NCBI GenBank assembly: GCA_040756995.1
Contig: JBFLYK010000030.1
Coordinates: 24,610 to 88,609 of the forward strand
Origin: BP-133 sp040756995
Lineage (GTDB): Bacteria; Actinomycetota; Acidimicrobiia; IMCC26256; BP-133
Length of the DNA: 64,000 bases
Direction of reading: 5' to 3'
Positions 16,486-24,672 of this stretch are shown here, piece by piece (positions within the stretch are counted from its first letter, which is position 1; each line of letters opens with the position of its first letter). The translations under genes were made by a program, and so were the position numbers. The notes under the pieces are model-generated. The model was not told the origin of the DNA and searched no databases. It saw only the letters and a program-made list of their open reading frames with translations.

Positions 16486-16810
16486 GAACCCGCTGGCGGA
16501 CGGCGACGTAGCCGGCCACGGCCACCGCCACGGCCGTCCACCAGACCACGTCGTGAACGCGCAACGGCCAGTCCGGGGACAGCGCGGCGACCAGCCCGAT
16601 GGCGGCCAGGCAGCAGAGGGCCTCGTGACGGCCCCGGCGCCGCGTGGCCCAGAGCACGACCGTGAGGCCGGCGAGCCCGAGGAGATCACCCAGAACTCCC
16701 CGGGCCAGGTAGGGGTGCCCGTAGGAGACCCACAACGCGCTGGAGACCAGAAACGCCAGCGCCGTGGTCACCAGTTCGCTGCGGCCGAGCCCCAGCCGGC
16801 CGGTGGTCAC
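16415..16810 (-). CDS. four-helix integral membrane protein
   Basis: 131 aa with four hydrophobic segments (LVTTALAFLVSSALWVSYG, LLGLAGLTVVLWATR, ALCCLAAIGLVAAL, VVWWTAVAVAVAGYVAV) and a basic tail. GTG 16810 overlaps the upstream UbiB-like stop as GTGA, so it is the second gene of that operon. No known family recognised. Confidence 0.6.
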   Translation of the reverse strand: MTTGRLGLGRSELVTTALAFLVSSALWVSYGHPYLARGVLGDLLGLAGLTVVLWATRRRGRHEALCCLAAIGLVAALSPDWPLRVHDVVWWTAVAVAVAGYVAVRQRVLTGSQTAGRRPASAGRPAGRRRR

Positions 16811-18150
16811 GGCAATGCCGGCACCGGCGCACTCGCCTCCCGAACCGCGCCCTCGAACATGAACTCGATGAGGAACGGGTCGGCGAGGATGTCGTAGTCG
16901 GGGGCGACCAGCTTGGCGTACCGCTCGAAGTACAGCACCTGCTTGGCCAGCAGGACGAGCGACCGGGGAAGCTGGACCCCGTGGGGGGCGGCCATCCGCA
17001 CCGCGGCCGAGAACACCGCCTGGTAATCGACCGCGCCGATGGGCTGGTCCAGCAGCGGTTCGACCAGCCGCTCGATCGCCGCCGCCGCCTGGGTGACCGT
17101 CCCGTCCCCGCCCATCCGGGCGCCGAGATCCGCCAGGCACCGGGTGACCTCGCGGAAGTCCCGGGTGTGGAGCAGCGCCACCACGCCTCGTCGGACCAGC
17201 CCGGTGGTCTCGACGTCGAGTTCGCCGGTGATCCCGAAATCGAGGAACACCACCCGCCCGTCCCGGTCGACGAGGAGGTTTCCGGCGTGGACATCGCCGT
17301 GGAAGAACCGGTGCTCGCAGGCCCCCTCGATCCAGGCCCGGACACCGGCCCGGAGAAGCGCCAGGAGATCGAAGCCGGTCTCGGTCAGGCCAACCAGATC
17401 ATCGACCTTGGTGCCCTCGATCCGCTCCATGGTCAGCACCGCCCGGCCGCTGAGCGACCGGTGGACCGAAGGGGCCCGGACCAGATCGTTCGACCCGAAC
17501 GAGCGCAGGTTGCGCTCGAAGCGCTCCATCGCCGCAGCCTCGTGCTCGAAGTCGAGTTCCTGGCGGAGGGTGGCGACCACGTCGTCGACGACGACGACTG
17601 GATTCAGGACGCGGGCATGGGCCGAGAAACGCTGGGCCAACCGGGCAACCACCCGCAGCAGGCGCAGGTCGGTGAGGAACCGGCGCTCCACGCCGGGCCG
17701 GCGAACCTTCACCACTGCTGGCTCCCCTGACCGCAAGGTCACGGCGTGGACCTGGGCGATCGACGCTGCCGCCAGCGGCTCCGGATCGATCGAGGCGAAC
17801 AGCGCTTCGACCGGTGCCCCCAGGTCCTGCTCCACGATCTCCCGCATGTCCTCCCAGCGTTCGGCAGGGGCCGAGTCGAGCAGGTCCCGAAGCTCGTCGG
17901 AGATGGCGGCGGGGAACAGACTCGGCGAGGAGGAAACGAGCTGGCTCAGCTTGACGAAGGGCGGTCCGAGAGCGACGACCACCCGGCGCACCCGCGGCGC
18001 CAGAGCCTGGGGCGTCCGGTGCTTCTTGCGAACGAGGCCGGGCAGGATGTGGCGCGCCACGGCCAGCGAGATCCGGGTCGAGCGGAGCGCCTCGCGGGGC
18101 GTCAGGCGCCGCAGGGAGGCGTCGGTCAGCAGTCCTGAGTTCGTTCGCAC
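16807..18150 (-). CDS. UbiB/ABC1-family atypical kinase
   Basis: ABC1/ADCK/UbiB protein of 447 aa. The diagnostic KxGQ-like segment reads GPPFVKLSQLVSSSPSLFP, followed by AAASIAQVHAVTL (the Ala-rich loop of the family), VVKVRRPGV and HGDVHAGNLLVD...FLDFGITGEL (catalytic and metal-binding). Family members support isoprenoid-quinone synthesis or lipid-related processes as ATPases. GTG 18150 is the likely start, because upstream sequence has no family character and contains two operators. A C-terminal membrane segment is weak. Confidence 0.83.
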   Translation of the reverse strand: MRTNSGLLTDASLRRLTPREALRSTRISLAVARHILPGLVRKKHRTPQALAPRVRRVVVALGPPFVKLSQLVSSSPSLFPAAISDELRDLLDSAPAERWEDMREIVEQDLGAPVEALFASIDPEPLAAASIAQVHAVTLRSGEPAVVKVRRPGVERRFLTDLRLLRVVARLAQRFSAHARVLNPVVVVDDVVATLRQELDFEHEAAAMERFERNLRSFGSNDLVRAPSVHRSLSGRAVLTMERIEGTKVDDLVGLTETGFDLLALLRAGVRAWIEGACEHRFFHGDVHAGNLLVDRDGRVVFLDFGITGELDVETTGLVRRGVVALLHTRDFREVTRCLADLGARMGGDGTVTQAAAAIERLVEPLLDQPIGAVDYQAVFSAAVRMAAPHGVQLPRSLVLLAKQVLYFERYAKLVAPDYDILADPFLIEFMFEGAVREASAPVPALP

Positions 18151-18184
18151 CGGAGAACTATGGGCAGGGGGGCGGACACGGACC

Positions 18185-18230
18185 ACCTCCGGATGGAGGG
18201 GCGCTGCCGGGACCATATCCAGATGGAGGT
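18185..18230. promoter_or_regulatory. two tandem 7-2-7 palindromes, ubiB-like/ABC transporter divergent promoter
   Basis: ACCTCCG-GA-TGGAGGG (18185-18200) and ATATCCA-GA-TGGAGGT (18215-18230), with centres exactly 30 bp apart, about three helix turns. They lie between the UbiB-like gene (minus, start 18150) and the transporter operon (plus, start 18329). Confidence 0.7.
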
Positions 18231-18328
18231 GCCGTCGACGTGGGCGCTCCCTCAGCCTGGACCACCAGCACCCGTGATCCGCCGTGCCGGACGACGACTC
18301 TTCCGGTGGGAAGAAAGGACCACATCTG

Positions 18329-19318
18329 ATGAGGGGCTTCGGGCGGTTCACCCGCCACGTTCTTCTGGTCGGGCTCGGGGCGGTGACCATCACTTCCACC
18401 GCCTGCGGCGGCGGTGGTGCCGGGGCATCCGACAGCTTGGTGGTGGTCTCCAGCGTGGCGCCGTTGGTGGACATGATCGAGCGGGTGGCCGGCAGCCGGG
18501 CCGAGGTCCGAGGCCTCGTGCCCCCGGGCGAGAACGGCCACACCTATGTCCCGCGTCCGAGTGACGCCCGGACCCTCTCGGACGCGAGTCTGTTCATCGA
18601 CAACGGCCTGAGCCTCAACAACGTGGTACGGGGTTCCGTTTCCGGGAACCTGCCCAAAGGTGCCGACATCCACTTCCTGTCCGAGGGGGTGCCCGAGAGC
18701 GAACTGATCGGCAACCCTGACGGGTGCCACGAGGGACACTGTCATGGACCGGTGAACGCCCACCTGTGGCCGGACCCGAACTACGCCTCGATCTTCGTGG
18801 ACGAGATCGTCAAAGCCCTCTCGGCGGTGGACAAGGACGGCGCCGACGAGTACCGCCGGAATGGCCAGGCGTTGCAGGCCCAGATGGACCGGCTCGACGA
18901 GGCGATCACCGAGGCCTCGGCCACCGTGCCCGAGGCCAGCCGCAAGCTCGTCGTGTACCACAACGCCTGGGCGTACTTCGCCCGCCGGTACGGCTTCACC
19001 ATGATCGGCGCGCTTCAGGTGCTCAACTTCGCCGAACCGTCGGCTCGTGAGGTCCGGGGCATGATCGACCAGATTAAGGCCGAAGGCGTCCCGGCGTTCT
19101 TCGGAAGCGAGGTCTTTCCGAGCGATGTCCTCGGCGCGGTCGAGGAGGCGACTGGCGCCCGGTACGTGCCCGACCTCGCCGACGACCGGTTGCCCGGCGA
19201 ACCGGGAGCCCCCGGGCACTCCTACGTGGGGATGATGGCGACCAACGCCAAGCTGATCGTCGAGGCCCTCGGGGGTGACACGGCGGCGCTCGATGCCTTC
19301 CTGGGAAGCCTGCAGTGA
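18329..19318 (+). CDS. metal ABC transporter substrate-binding lipoprotein (ZnuA/AztC family)
   Basis: 329 aa, cluster A-I metal-binding protein. A lipoprotein signal ends at Cys26 (STAC). The metal-site His region (PGENGHTYVPRPSD), a Cys/His-rich loop CHEGHCHGPVNAHLWPDP near residues 131-150, YHNAWAYFARRYG and FGSEVF are all present. Such proteins bind Zn or Mn. The shared operators with copper-enzyme genes allow copper as ligand, but the sequence does not prove it. AAGAAAGGA precedes ATG 18329. It overlaps the ATPase gene. Confidence 0.9.
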   Translation: MRGFGRFTRHVLLVGLGAVTITSTACGGGGAGASDSLVVVSSVAPLVDMIERVAGSRAEVRGLVPPGENGHTYVPRPSDARTLSDASLFIDNGLSLNNVVRGSVSGNLPKGADIHFLSEGVPESELIGNPDGCHEGHCHGPVNAHLWPDPNYASIFVDEIVKALSAVDKDGADEYRRNGQALQAQMDRLDEAITEASATVPEASRKLVVYHNAWAYFARRYGFTMIGALQVLNFAEPSAREVRGMIDQIKAEGVPAFFGSEVFPSDVLGAVEEATGARYVPDLADDRLPGEPGAPGHSYVGMMATNAKLIVEALGGDTAALDAFLGSLQ

Positions 19319-20106
19319 CCCCGTCCGGAGGCTTCGCGGTGGCCGCAGCCGGTGTCGATGCCGGATACGGAGGCCGGGTCGTCCTCTCCCGGTTGGACCT
19401 CAGTGTGGATCGAGGTGAACTCCTCGGCGTCGTCGGGCCGAGCGGGTCGGGGAAATCCACCTTGCTCCGCCTCCTGACCGGTGCGGTGGGACTCTATCGC
19501 GGCGTCCTTGAGGTCATGGGCCGGCCCGTGGAGCGTTCGACGCCTTGGTCGATCGGTTTCGTTCCCCAGTTGGCCGCCGGCGAGCGCCACTTCCCGCTCA
19601 CCGTGGAGCAGGTGGTGCTCCTCGGTCTCGCCGCCGAGAGCAAGCGAAGCCCGTGGTTCTCCCGCCAGGAGCGCCGCAAGGCCCGGGCCCTGATCGATCG
19701 ACTCGGGCTGGGCGACCACGCCCGCCGCCGTATCGGCGAGCTCTCCGGGGGTCAGCAGCAACGGGCGCTCCTGGCCCGCGCCATGGTTCGAGATCCCGCG
19801 TTGCTGCTCCTCGATGAACCGACCAGCGGTGTGGATCTGGCCAGCCGGGCTGAGGTCCTCCGGCTCCTTGATGACCTGAACCGCGACGGGCTCACGATCC
19901 TGCTCACCACCCACGACCTCAACTGGGTGGCCGCTCACCTTCCCCGGGTCGTATGTCTCCATGGCAATGTGAAGGCCGACGGACCCCCGGCCGAGGTGCT
20001 CACCCCTCGTGTACTGGCCGCCACCTTCGAGGCCGACCTCCGGATCGTCCGGGACGGCGACGCCGTCCTCCTGACCGACGCCAGCCCACTGCTGGTCCCC
20101 CGATGA
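19315..20106 (+). CDS. metal ABC transporter ATPase
   Basis: 263 aa ABC ATPase: Walker A GPSGSGKST (about 42-50), signature LSGGQQQRALLARAM, Walker B LLLLDEPTSG, and switch His in TTHDLNW. GTG 19315 overlaps the binding-protein stop. Energises the transporter with the neighbouring genes. Confidence 0.93.
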   Translation: MTPSGGFAVAAAGVDAGYGGRVVLSRLDLSVDRGELLGVVGPSGSGKSTLLRLLTGAVGLYRGVLEVMGRPVERSTPWSIGFVPQLAAGERHFPLTVEQVVLLGLAAESKRSPWFSRQERRKARALIDRLGLGDHARRRIGELSGGQQQRALLARAMVRDPALLLLDEPTSGVDLASRAEVLRLLDDLNRDGLTILLTTHDLNWVAAHLPRVVCLHGNVKADGPPAEVLTPRVLAATFEADLRIVRDGDAVLLTDASPLLVPR

Positions 20107-20948
20107 ACTGGCTCACCGAGCCTTTCTCATTCGCCTTCTTCACCCGGGCCTTCGTCGCCGGGGGCCTCGTCGGGGTGATGTGCGGTGCGGTGGGGGTATT
20201 CATCGTGCTGCGGCGCATGGCCTACATCGGCCACGGCCTCTCCTACGGGCTGCTCGGCGGCGTGGCCGTCGCCGCGATTCTCGACGTCACCCCCTACCTG
20301 GGCGCCGGACTGGCCATCGCGGCGGGGGCGCTGCTCATCGACCGGGTCCGCAGGCTCGAAGGCCTCAGCGCCGACGCCGCCATCGGCATCGTTTCCACTG
20401 CCCTGTTCGCCCTCGGTGTGGCCGTCATCTCCGCGCATCGCGAAGACGCCCCGAACCTCGAGGGGCTGCTGTTCGGAAACCTCCTCGGGGTGTCGAGCCA
20501 CGACATCGCCCTCGTCGCCGTCGTGGCCCTCGGCGTCACGGCCATCCTCTACTCGCTGTACAAACCGCTGGCCTTCGCCACCTACGACCACGAGATGGCC
20601 CGGGCCCACGGCGTGAGGCTGGGCGTGGTCGACCTCGGCTACAACCTGCTGGTCGGCGCTGTGGTCGTGTCCTCGCTGCGGGTCGTGGGCGTGCTCCTCA
20701 TCACCGCGGTGCTGGTCTTCCCGGCGGCGACCGCCCGGGTGCTCTGCCCCACCCTCGGGGCCGTGATGCTCACGAGTGCCGGGGTCGGTCTCGTCGCCAC
20801 GACCGTCGGGCTCTACGTCTCCTACCACGCCGACATCGCCAGCGGCCCGTCCATCGTCCTGGTCCACGCCGGAGCCCTCGCCCTGGCCGTCGCCGTCACC
20901 ACCATCGCCCGTACCCGGCGAACTGCGGCCGCCCGCTCAGGCAATTGA
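20103..20948 (+). CDS. metal ABC transporter permease (ZnuB/AztB family)
   Basis: 281 aa with about eight helices of the ABC-3 permease family. Visible marks are RRMAYIGHGLSYGLLGG, EGLLFGNLLGVSS, and the late LRVVGVLLITAVLVFPAATA. ATG 20103 overlaps the ATPase stop (ATGA). Last gene of the three-gene operon. Confidence 0.92.
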   Translation: MNWLTEPFSFAFFTRAFVAGGLVGVMCGAVGVFIVLRRMAYIGHGLSYGLLGGVAVAAILDVTPYLGAGLAIAAGALLIDRVRRLEGLSADAAIGIVSTALFALGVAVISAHREDAPNLEGLLFGNLLGVSSHDIALVAVVALGVTAILYSLYKPLAFATYDHEMARAHGVRLGVVDLGYNLLVGAVVVSSLRVVGVLLITAVLVFPAATARVLCPTLGAVMLTSAGVGLVATTVGLYVSYHADIASGPSIVLVHAGALALAVAVTTIARTRRTAAARSGN

Positions 20949-20966
20949 GAGGGGGGGCCGCCGACC

Positions 20967-21010
20967 GCCTCCTGATGGAAGGGACGGTAGCGCCACCGCC
21001 AGATGGAGGT
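20967..21010. promoter_or_regulatory. two tandem 7-2-7 palindromes upstream of the cupredoxin
   Basis: GCCTCCT-GA-TGGAAGG (20967-20982) and ACCGCCA-GA-TGGAGGT (20995-21010), centres 28 bp apart. This mirrors the tandem pair in front of the transporter. The second copy ends 36 bp ahead of the cupredoxin start. Confidence 0.65.
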
Positions 21011-21046
21011 GCCGCCGACCGGTCGGGGCCGTCAGGCTCGGAGGCC

Positions 21047-21454
21047 ATGACCCGGATGGCTCTCCTCCCCACCGTCGCCACCCTCGCCCTGGCCGGGTCG
21101 GCCTGTGGCGGCGGCCACTCGCACGCCGGCCACTCGCACAGGGGAGCAATGCAAAGCCCTCCCCTTCCCGGCGCCAGGGAGATCCGGGTCGAAGCCCGGT
21201 CCTTCGCCTTCTCCCCGGCCGAGATCCATCTGAAGCCCGGCGAGACCGCCAACGTCGTGCTGGCTCCCGCCGACATCCTTCACGACCTCACGGTCGTGGG
21301 CGTGCCCGTGCACGTGGTCGCCGAACCCGGTCAGACCGCCGCTGGAGGGCTGACTGCTCCCGACCGCCCGGGCCGCTACGCCTTCGTCTGCACGGTTCCC
21401 GGCCACCGGGAAGCCGGTATGGCCGGCGTCCTCGTCATCGATACGCCCGCTTGA
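21047..21454 (+). CDS. cupredoxin lipoprotein
   Basis: 135 aa secreted blue-copper-like protein. The lipobox LAGSAC sets Cys20 as lipid anchor, followed by a His-rich stretch (HSHAGHSHRG) that can bind metal. The copper site is complete: His79 (ILHDL), Cys115, His120 and Met125 (CTVPGHREAGM). It could be an electron carrier or copper chaperone/buffer for the membrane monooxygenase. It has its own operators. Confidence 0.9.
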   Translation: MTRMALLPTVATLALAGSACGGGHSHAGHSHRGAMQSPPLPGAREIRVEARSFAFSPAEIHLKPGETANVVLAPADILHDLTVVGVPVHVVAEPGQTAAGGLTAPDRPGRYAFVCTVPGHREAGMAGVLVIDTPA

Positions 21455-21661
21455 GTGTTCCCTGTGGACGGAGCTCCCAAAGGTCGCCCACATCGTCGAA
21501 CGGCAGGATCAGCTCGCGGCCGTTGACATCGACCCACACCGTCCGCGCCGCGCCGAAGATCCGAGGAGAGCGCAGTCGTCGAGCCGCGTCCCGTCGTAAC
21601 GGGCGATCGCGACCCGCTGTCCCTCGAAATCCTTCAACGACATCAGCTGCGCGGCCCTCAT
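21435..21661 (-). pseudogene. frameshifted small conserved gene, divergent to mftB-like
   Basis: From ATG 21661, preceded by GGAGGA, the frame reads MRAAQLMSLKDFEGQRVAIA and RYDGTRLDDC. Near 21570 protein-like sequence jumps by one base to the frame GAARTVWVDVNGRELILPF...WELRPQGTLKRAYR. Together they make one ~75-aa protein. Either a base was lost (decay or assembly error), or a programmed shift occurs. The palindrome at 21715-21736 is its promoter region. Its end overlaps the cupredoxin 3' end. Family not recognised. Confidence 0.55.
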
Positions 21662-21714
21662 CACCCGTCCTCCCTCCGTATCGGAGACGGGAGTGGCCCT
21701 GGCCGGCCCGAGAT

Positions 21715-21736
21715 GGTACCTCCAGCTGGAGGTACC
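21715..21736. promoter_or_regulatory. perfect 22-bp palindrome with 7-2-7 core (best operator copy)
   Basis: The core ACCTCCA-GC-TGGAGGT (21718-21733) is flanked by GGT and ACC, making a perfect 22-bp palindrome. It lies between the frameshifted minus-strand gene and the plus-strand mftB-like/selenoprotein operon. Confidence 0.8.
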
Positions 21737-21767
21737 ACTTCGGCGCCCCGGCGCCGAGGATCTGAGG

Positions 21768-22091
21768 ATGACCGGACGTCCCACCACCGTGCTCTCTCCA
21801 GAGCCTCAGGCCCCACGCCCTGAGCCGGCAGTCGATGTCGACCGGGCGTATCGTCTCGATCGCCGAGTCGTCGTCCGGCCCGCCGTGGAGGGCGCGGTGG
21901 CGTACCACTTCGGGACCCGCAGGGCAGTGTTCCTCCACGAACCCCGGCTACCAGAGTTCCTGAACGGGCTCGAGCACGAGCCTTCACTGGCCTCGGCCCT
22001 CGATGCGCTCGTCCTCGACACGGACGATCGGGCCCGTTGGGAGGACACCCTGGCGCGCCTGGCCCGGGCGCAGGTGATCCATGTCCTCTGA
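21768..22091 (+). CDS. MftB-like RiPP recognition chaperone
   Basis: 107 aa. The segment DRRVVVRPAVEGAVAYHFGT, then RRAVFLHEPRLPEFLNGLEH and a C-terminal LARLARAQVIHVL, follows the MftB/PqqD-like winged helix that presents the precursor MftA to the radical SAM enzyme MftC in mycofactocin synthesis. TGAGG precedes ATG 21768. No mftA, mftC or other mycofactocin gene is seen nearby, so this is an orphan copy or serves another system. Mycofactocin is used by alcohol dehydrogenases, which would suit an alkane-oxidising island. Confidence 0.72.
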   Translation: MTGRPTTVLSPEPQAPRPEPAVDVDRAYRLDRRVVVRPAVEGAVAYHFGTRRAVFLHEPRLPEFLNGLEHEPSLASALDALVLDTDDRARWEDTLARLARAQVIHVL

Positions 22092-22118
22092 CGCCTCCCT
22101 CCCGCTGGTGGCGGCGAG

Positions 22119-22709
22119 ATGAGCGCCGTGGGGGACGTTCTCGACCCCGGCATCCTGCTCCGCACAGCCGAGGGTCCGGCCATTCGGCTCGGTGCGTTCT
22201 ACGGCCGTGTCCTCGTGATCCATGGCCTCCGCTACTACGGCTGAATGCCGTGCCGTGACTTCCTCACGCAGTTGCGGGAGGCTCACCTGGAATTCCACCG
22301 CATCGGCGCTTCGGCCATCGCCGTCGCCACGGGTGCCGCCTTCCAGGCGCGGGCCCTCATGGATGGCGGAGTGCCCTTTCCCTGCCTCGTTGACCCGGAA
22401 GCGAACCTGCATCGGGCTCTCGGCCTCGGGCGTCTCGATCGGCGTTCTCTCCTCCGGCCTTCGAGCTACCGCAGTCACTGGCGGGCACTCCGCCGGGGCG
22501 TTCGCCAGGGCTGGCTGACCGGGGACCTCCGGCAGTCGAGCGGAGTCGCCGTGGTCGACGCCGGCGGTCGACTCGCGTACCTGCACCGCAGCCGCCAACT
22601 CGGCGACTACCCGCCCTTCGAGGAGGTCACAGCCGTCGTCCGCCGACTGGCGATCCCGACCGACCCGTCGGTGATGCCTCCCATTCCGTCCACCGAACCG
22701 TCCACCTGA
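22119..22709 (+). CDS. AhpC/TSA-like thioredoxin-fold selenoprotein (in-frame TGA = Sec42)
   Basis: Read through the TGA at 22242-22244, the frame from ATG 22119 gives one 196-aa peroxiredoxin-like protein. Family marks are VLVIHGLRYYG-U-MPCRDFL, then VPFPCLVDPEANLHRALGLG and GVAVVDAGGRLAYLHRSRQ. In this family the motif is (F/Y)G-C-x-x-C-R. The TGA falls exactly on the first, redox-active Cys, giving U42-M-P-C45. Both sides are in the same frame and both are needed for a complete domain. Plain annotation would call a short protein from ATG 22245. A stem-loop suited to a bacterial SECIS follows. Second gene after the MftB-like one. SelA/B/C genes are not in the window, so decoding is inferred. 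Confidence 0.8.
22255..22286 (+). promoter_or_regulatory. candidate bacterial SECIS stem-loop
   Basis: Downstream of the TGA, GTGACUUCC (22255-22263) pairs with GGGAGG-CUCAC with one bulged C. After a UCA bulge, CGC/GCG closes an AGUU loop. The loop starts 25 nt after the UGA and has G in its second position, within the usual bSECIS range, and there is a U in the bulge. Folded by eye only. Confidence 0.5.
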
Positions 22710-22743
22710 GAGGAGCCGTTCCCATGTCGCTCTGGAGCCAGCC

Positions 22744-23358
22744 ATGTCCGTGAAGCGCTGGATGATTCCCGTCGGTGTCGCCGGCGTGGCCGGACTCGCC
22801 GTTCTCGCCTCCATCCTGGGGCGGAACACCGTGAAGCCGGAGGAATCCCGGACTGCCACCGCCCCGGCGTCGAAGTCCTCACCGGCCGGCGACGGCTCGA
22901 ACGCGCTCGTCGAGCACCGCGACGACGCCGGGTTCAGCCTGTCGTACCCCGGCTCCTGGCGGCGCGTCCAGGCCGCCGACCCGCAGGTGCATCTCCTGGT
23001 TGCCCCGAACGAGAGCGACTCCTTCCAGCTGCGTGTCGTACCGCTGGCGGCGTCGATCAGCGAGGCCGATCTTCCCGCCGTGAAGGAGCTGACCGATCAA
23101 GTCGTCACCTCGGGCGCGGGAGTCCAGCCGGTGGGCACGCCCCGCCAGATCAGCGTCGATGGGCTTCCGGGCTGGTACTACCTCTACCGGTTCACGGACA
23201 AGGCCACCGGCACCACCGGCATCCATTCCCACTACTTCATCTTCCACGGCGACAAGATGATCACGTTCGTCTTTCAAGCACTGCCGGAGACCTCATTCGA
23301 AGGGCTGGCGCCGGTCTTCGATCAGATCGTGTCGACCTTCAAAGTCACTGGCCGCTAG
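22744..23358 (+). CDS. membrane-anchored PsbP/LpqN-like protein
   Basis: 204 aa with an uncleaved N-terminal helix (MIPVGVAGVAGLAVLASI, residues ~6-23), a low-complexity linker and an extracytoplasmic domain (DDAGFSLSYPGSWRRV...LPGWYYLYRFTD...TFVFQALPET). The 'GFSLSYPxSW' start is typical of PsbP-like lipoproteins of actinomycetes. A nine-codon reading frame (ATG 22724 to TGA 22753) with the better ribosome site (GAGAGGAG) overlaps this start and may couple translation. Function unknown. Confidence 0.72.
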   Translation: MSVKRWMIPVGVAGVAGLAVLASILGRNTVKPEESRTATAPASKSSPAGDGSNALVEHRDDAGFSLSYPGSWRRVQAADPQVHLLVAPNESDSFQLRVVPLAASISEADLPAVKELTDQVVTSGAGVQPVGTPRQISVDGLPGWYYLYRFTDKATGTTGIHSHYFIFHGDKMITFVFQALPETSFEGLAPVFDQIVSTFKVTGR

Positions 23359-23431
23359 AGGTGCCGTGTGACGGTGACCGGTCAGGGGGCCGAGAAGCGC
23401 GCTGAGCGACGCCGATGCCGTCGTCCAGCCG

Positions 23432-23479
23432 GTAGGCGTAGCGGCCCGTAGGCGTAGCGGCCCGTAGGCGTAGCGGCCC
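23432..23479. repeat. three perfect 16-bp tandem repeats
   Basis: GTAGGCGTAGCGGCCC occurs three times head to tail with no change, just downstream of the PsbP-like gene and before a decayed ATPase gene. No coding role is seen. Confidence 0.9.
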
Positions 23480-23489
23480 GTTGTGACGA

Positions 23490-24560
23490 TCAATGCGTCG
23501 ACGAGGTCGCCACCGAGTCGATCGCCCAGCCATGCCAGGTGGCGTACGTCGGCGCGTCGTCGATCGTTTCGGCCAGTTTGACTTCGACCGCCACGATTCG
23601 GCCGTCGCTCCGCTCCACGACCAGGTGGACCTCACGTTCGCCGCCTTTCGTGCGGAAGTGGAAGACGCGGCCCTCGGCGGCCTGGGCGAAGACACGGACG
23701 CACAGCGTCGCCTGCGACTCGAACAGCGCACCCAGAAAGGTGCCGTCCCGGGGGACGACCTCGGGTCCTTCGCCCCGCAGAATGGCGCCGGCGTCGACGC
23801 CGGTCAGGCGGGCGGCGAGGTCGGGTCGGCAAGTTCGTGCTTTCGGTGCGCCGGCCAGGACGGTTCAGTTCAGCGTTCAGATGGCCTCGTGTCGGCGCCA
23901 GGCGGGGGGACGGGATCGAGGATCCAGATGCGCTCGAAGGCGTTGCGGTACGGGATCGTCATGGTCTTGGCCGCCTTGGCGTCCTCGCCGCTCGTTGCCG
24001 CGTCGCGAATCTTCTCGTACGAGGCGGTGGTCGATGTCGCGGTGACGTAGGCCCGGAGCCACCGGCGTGGCGCAGCCCATGCCGGGGAAGCCTCCAGCAG
24101 GATCTCGGCGGTGTAAGTCCTCCAGGATCACCGTGGTGGTCTCCTCGAGTTGAGGACGCTGCCCGGCGAGAAGAGCCGCCGAGCGCCGAGCGTCGGGTCC
24201 TCCACGCCCCGCTCTCCAAGGGTGAGCGACCGCATGCGCAGCGCAACGATCCGCCCCGCCCCCAGTGGGTTGGTTTCGAGGTGGGCGTCGCCGACCCGGT
24301 CAGGATCAACCGTCCCGGGCTCGGGTCGTCGTCGACCGCCCCGGCCGACCAAATCCGACGATGGCGGGTATCGCTGCCATTCGTCGATCACCACCCGGTG
24401 CAGAACCACTCCCCAGCCGCGACGGTTGCGCCCGAACGATCTCGAGGACGGCGAGGTTGTCGAGCTTCACGACACAGAGCCGCCCCGACGATGCCGGTGC
24501 GCCGTGGATGTCTTGCCGACGCCTCCTACGGTGGGTCGACCGTCGACCCCGGTTCCGTCC
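23490..24560 (-). pseudogene. decayed AAA_14/DUF4143 ATPase gene
   Basis: Pieces of one protein appear in order but in different frames. GVGKTSTAH (Walker A-like) and VVKLDNLAVLEIVRA lie near 24450-24540. VVIDEWQRYPPSSDLV (Walker B region) is near 24390, followed by AGRIVALRMRSLTLGERGVE. The C-terminal VFHFRTKGGEREV and RIVAVEVKLAETIDDAPTYA, typical of DUF4143, end at 23490. At least four frame changes separate them. Intact members are ATPases of uncertain, possibly antitoxin- or mobile-DNA-linked role. Confidence 0.65.
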
Positions 24561-24672
24561 ACGAGAAAACCCGTGAGCGGAACCGGGGCCTTCGCCGTGC
24601 CGTTGCCGTACCTGCCAGTGGCGCGGGGTCAAGGGAGGGAAGGGGGAAGGGGACCCCTATCCTCGCCTCCTG

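Noticed and set aside
22245..22709. Annotating the AhpC-like gene as a short protein starting at ATG 22245
   Set aside because: This start is directly after the TGA, has no ribosome site, and would drop the first strand-helix part and the first redox residue, which are present upstream in frame.
23432..23479. Short tandem repeat considered as a CRISPR array
   Set aside because: Repeats of 16 bp are directly abutted with no spacers, and no cas gene is present.
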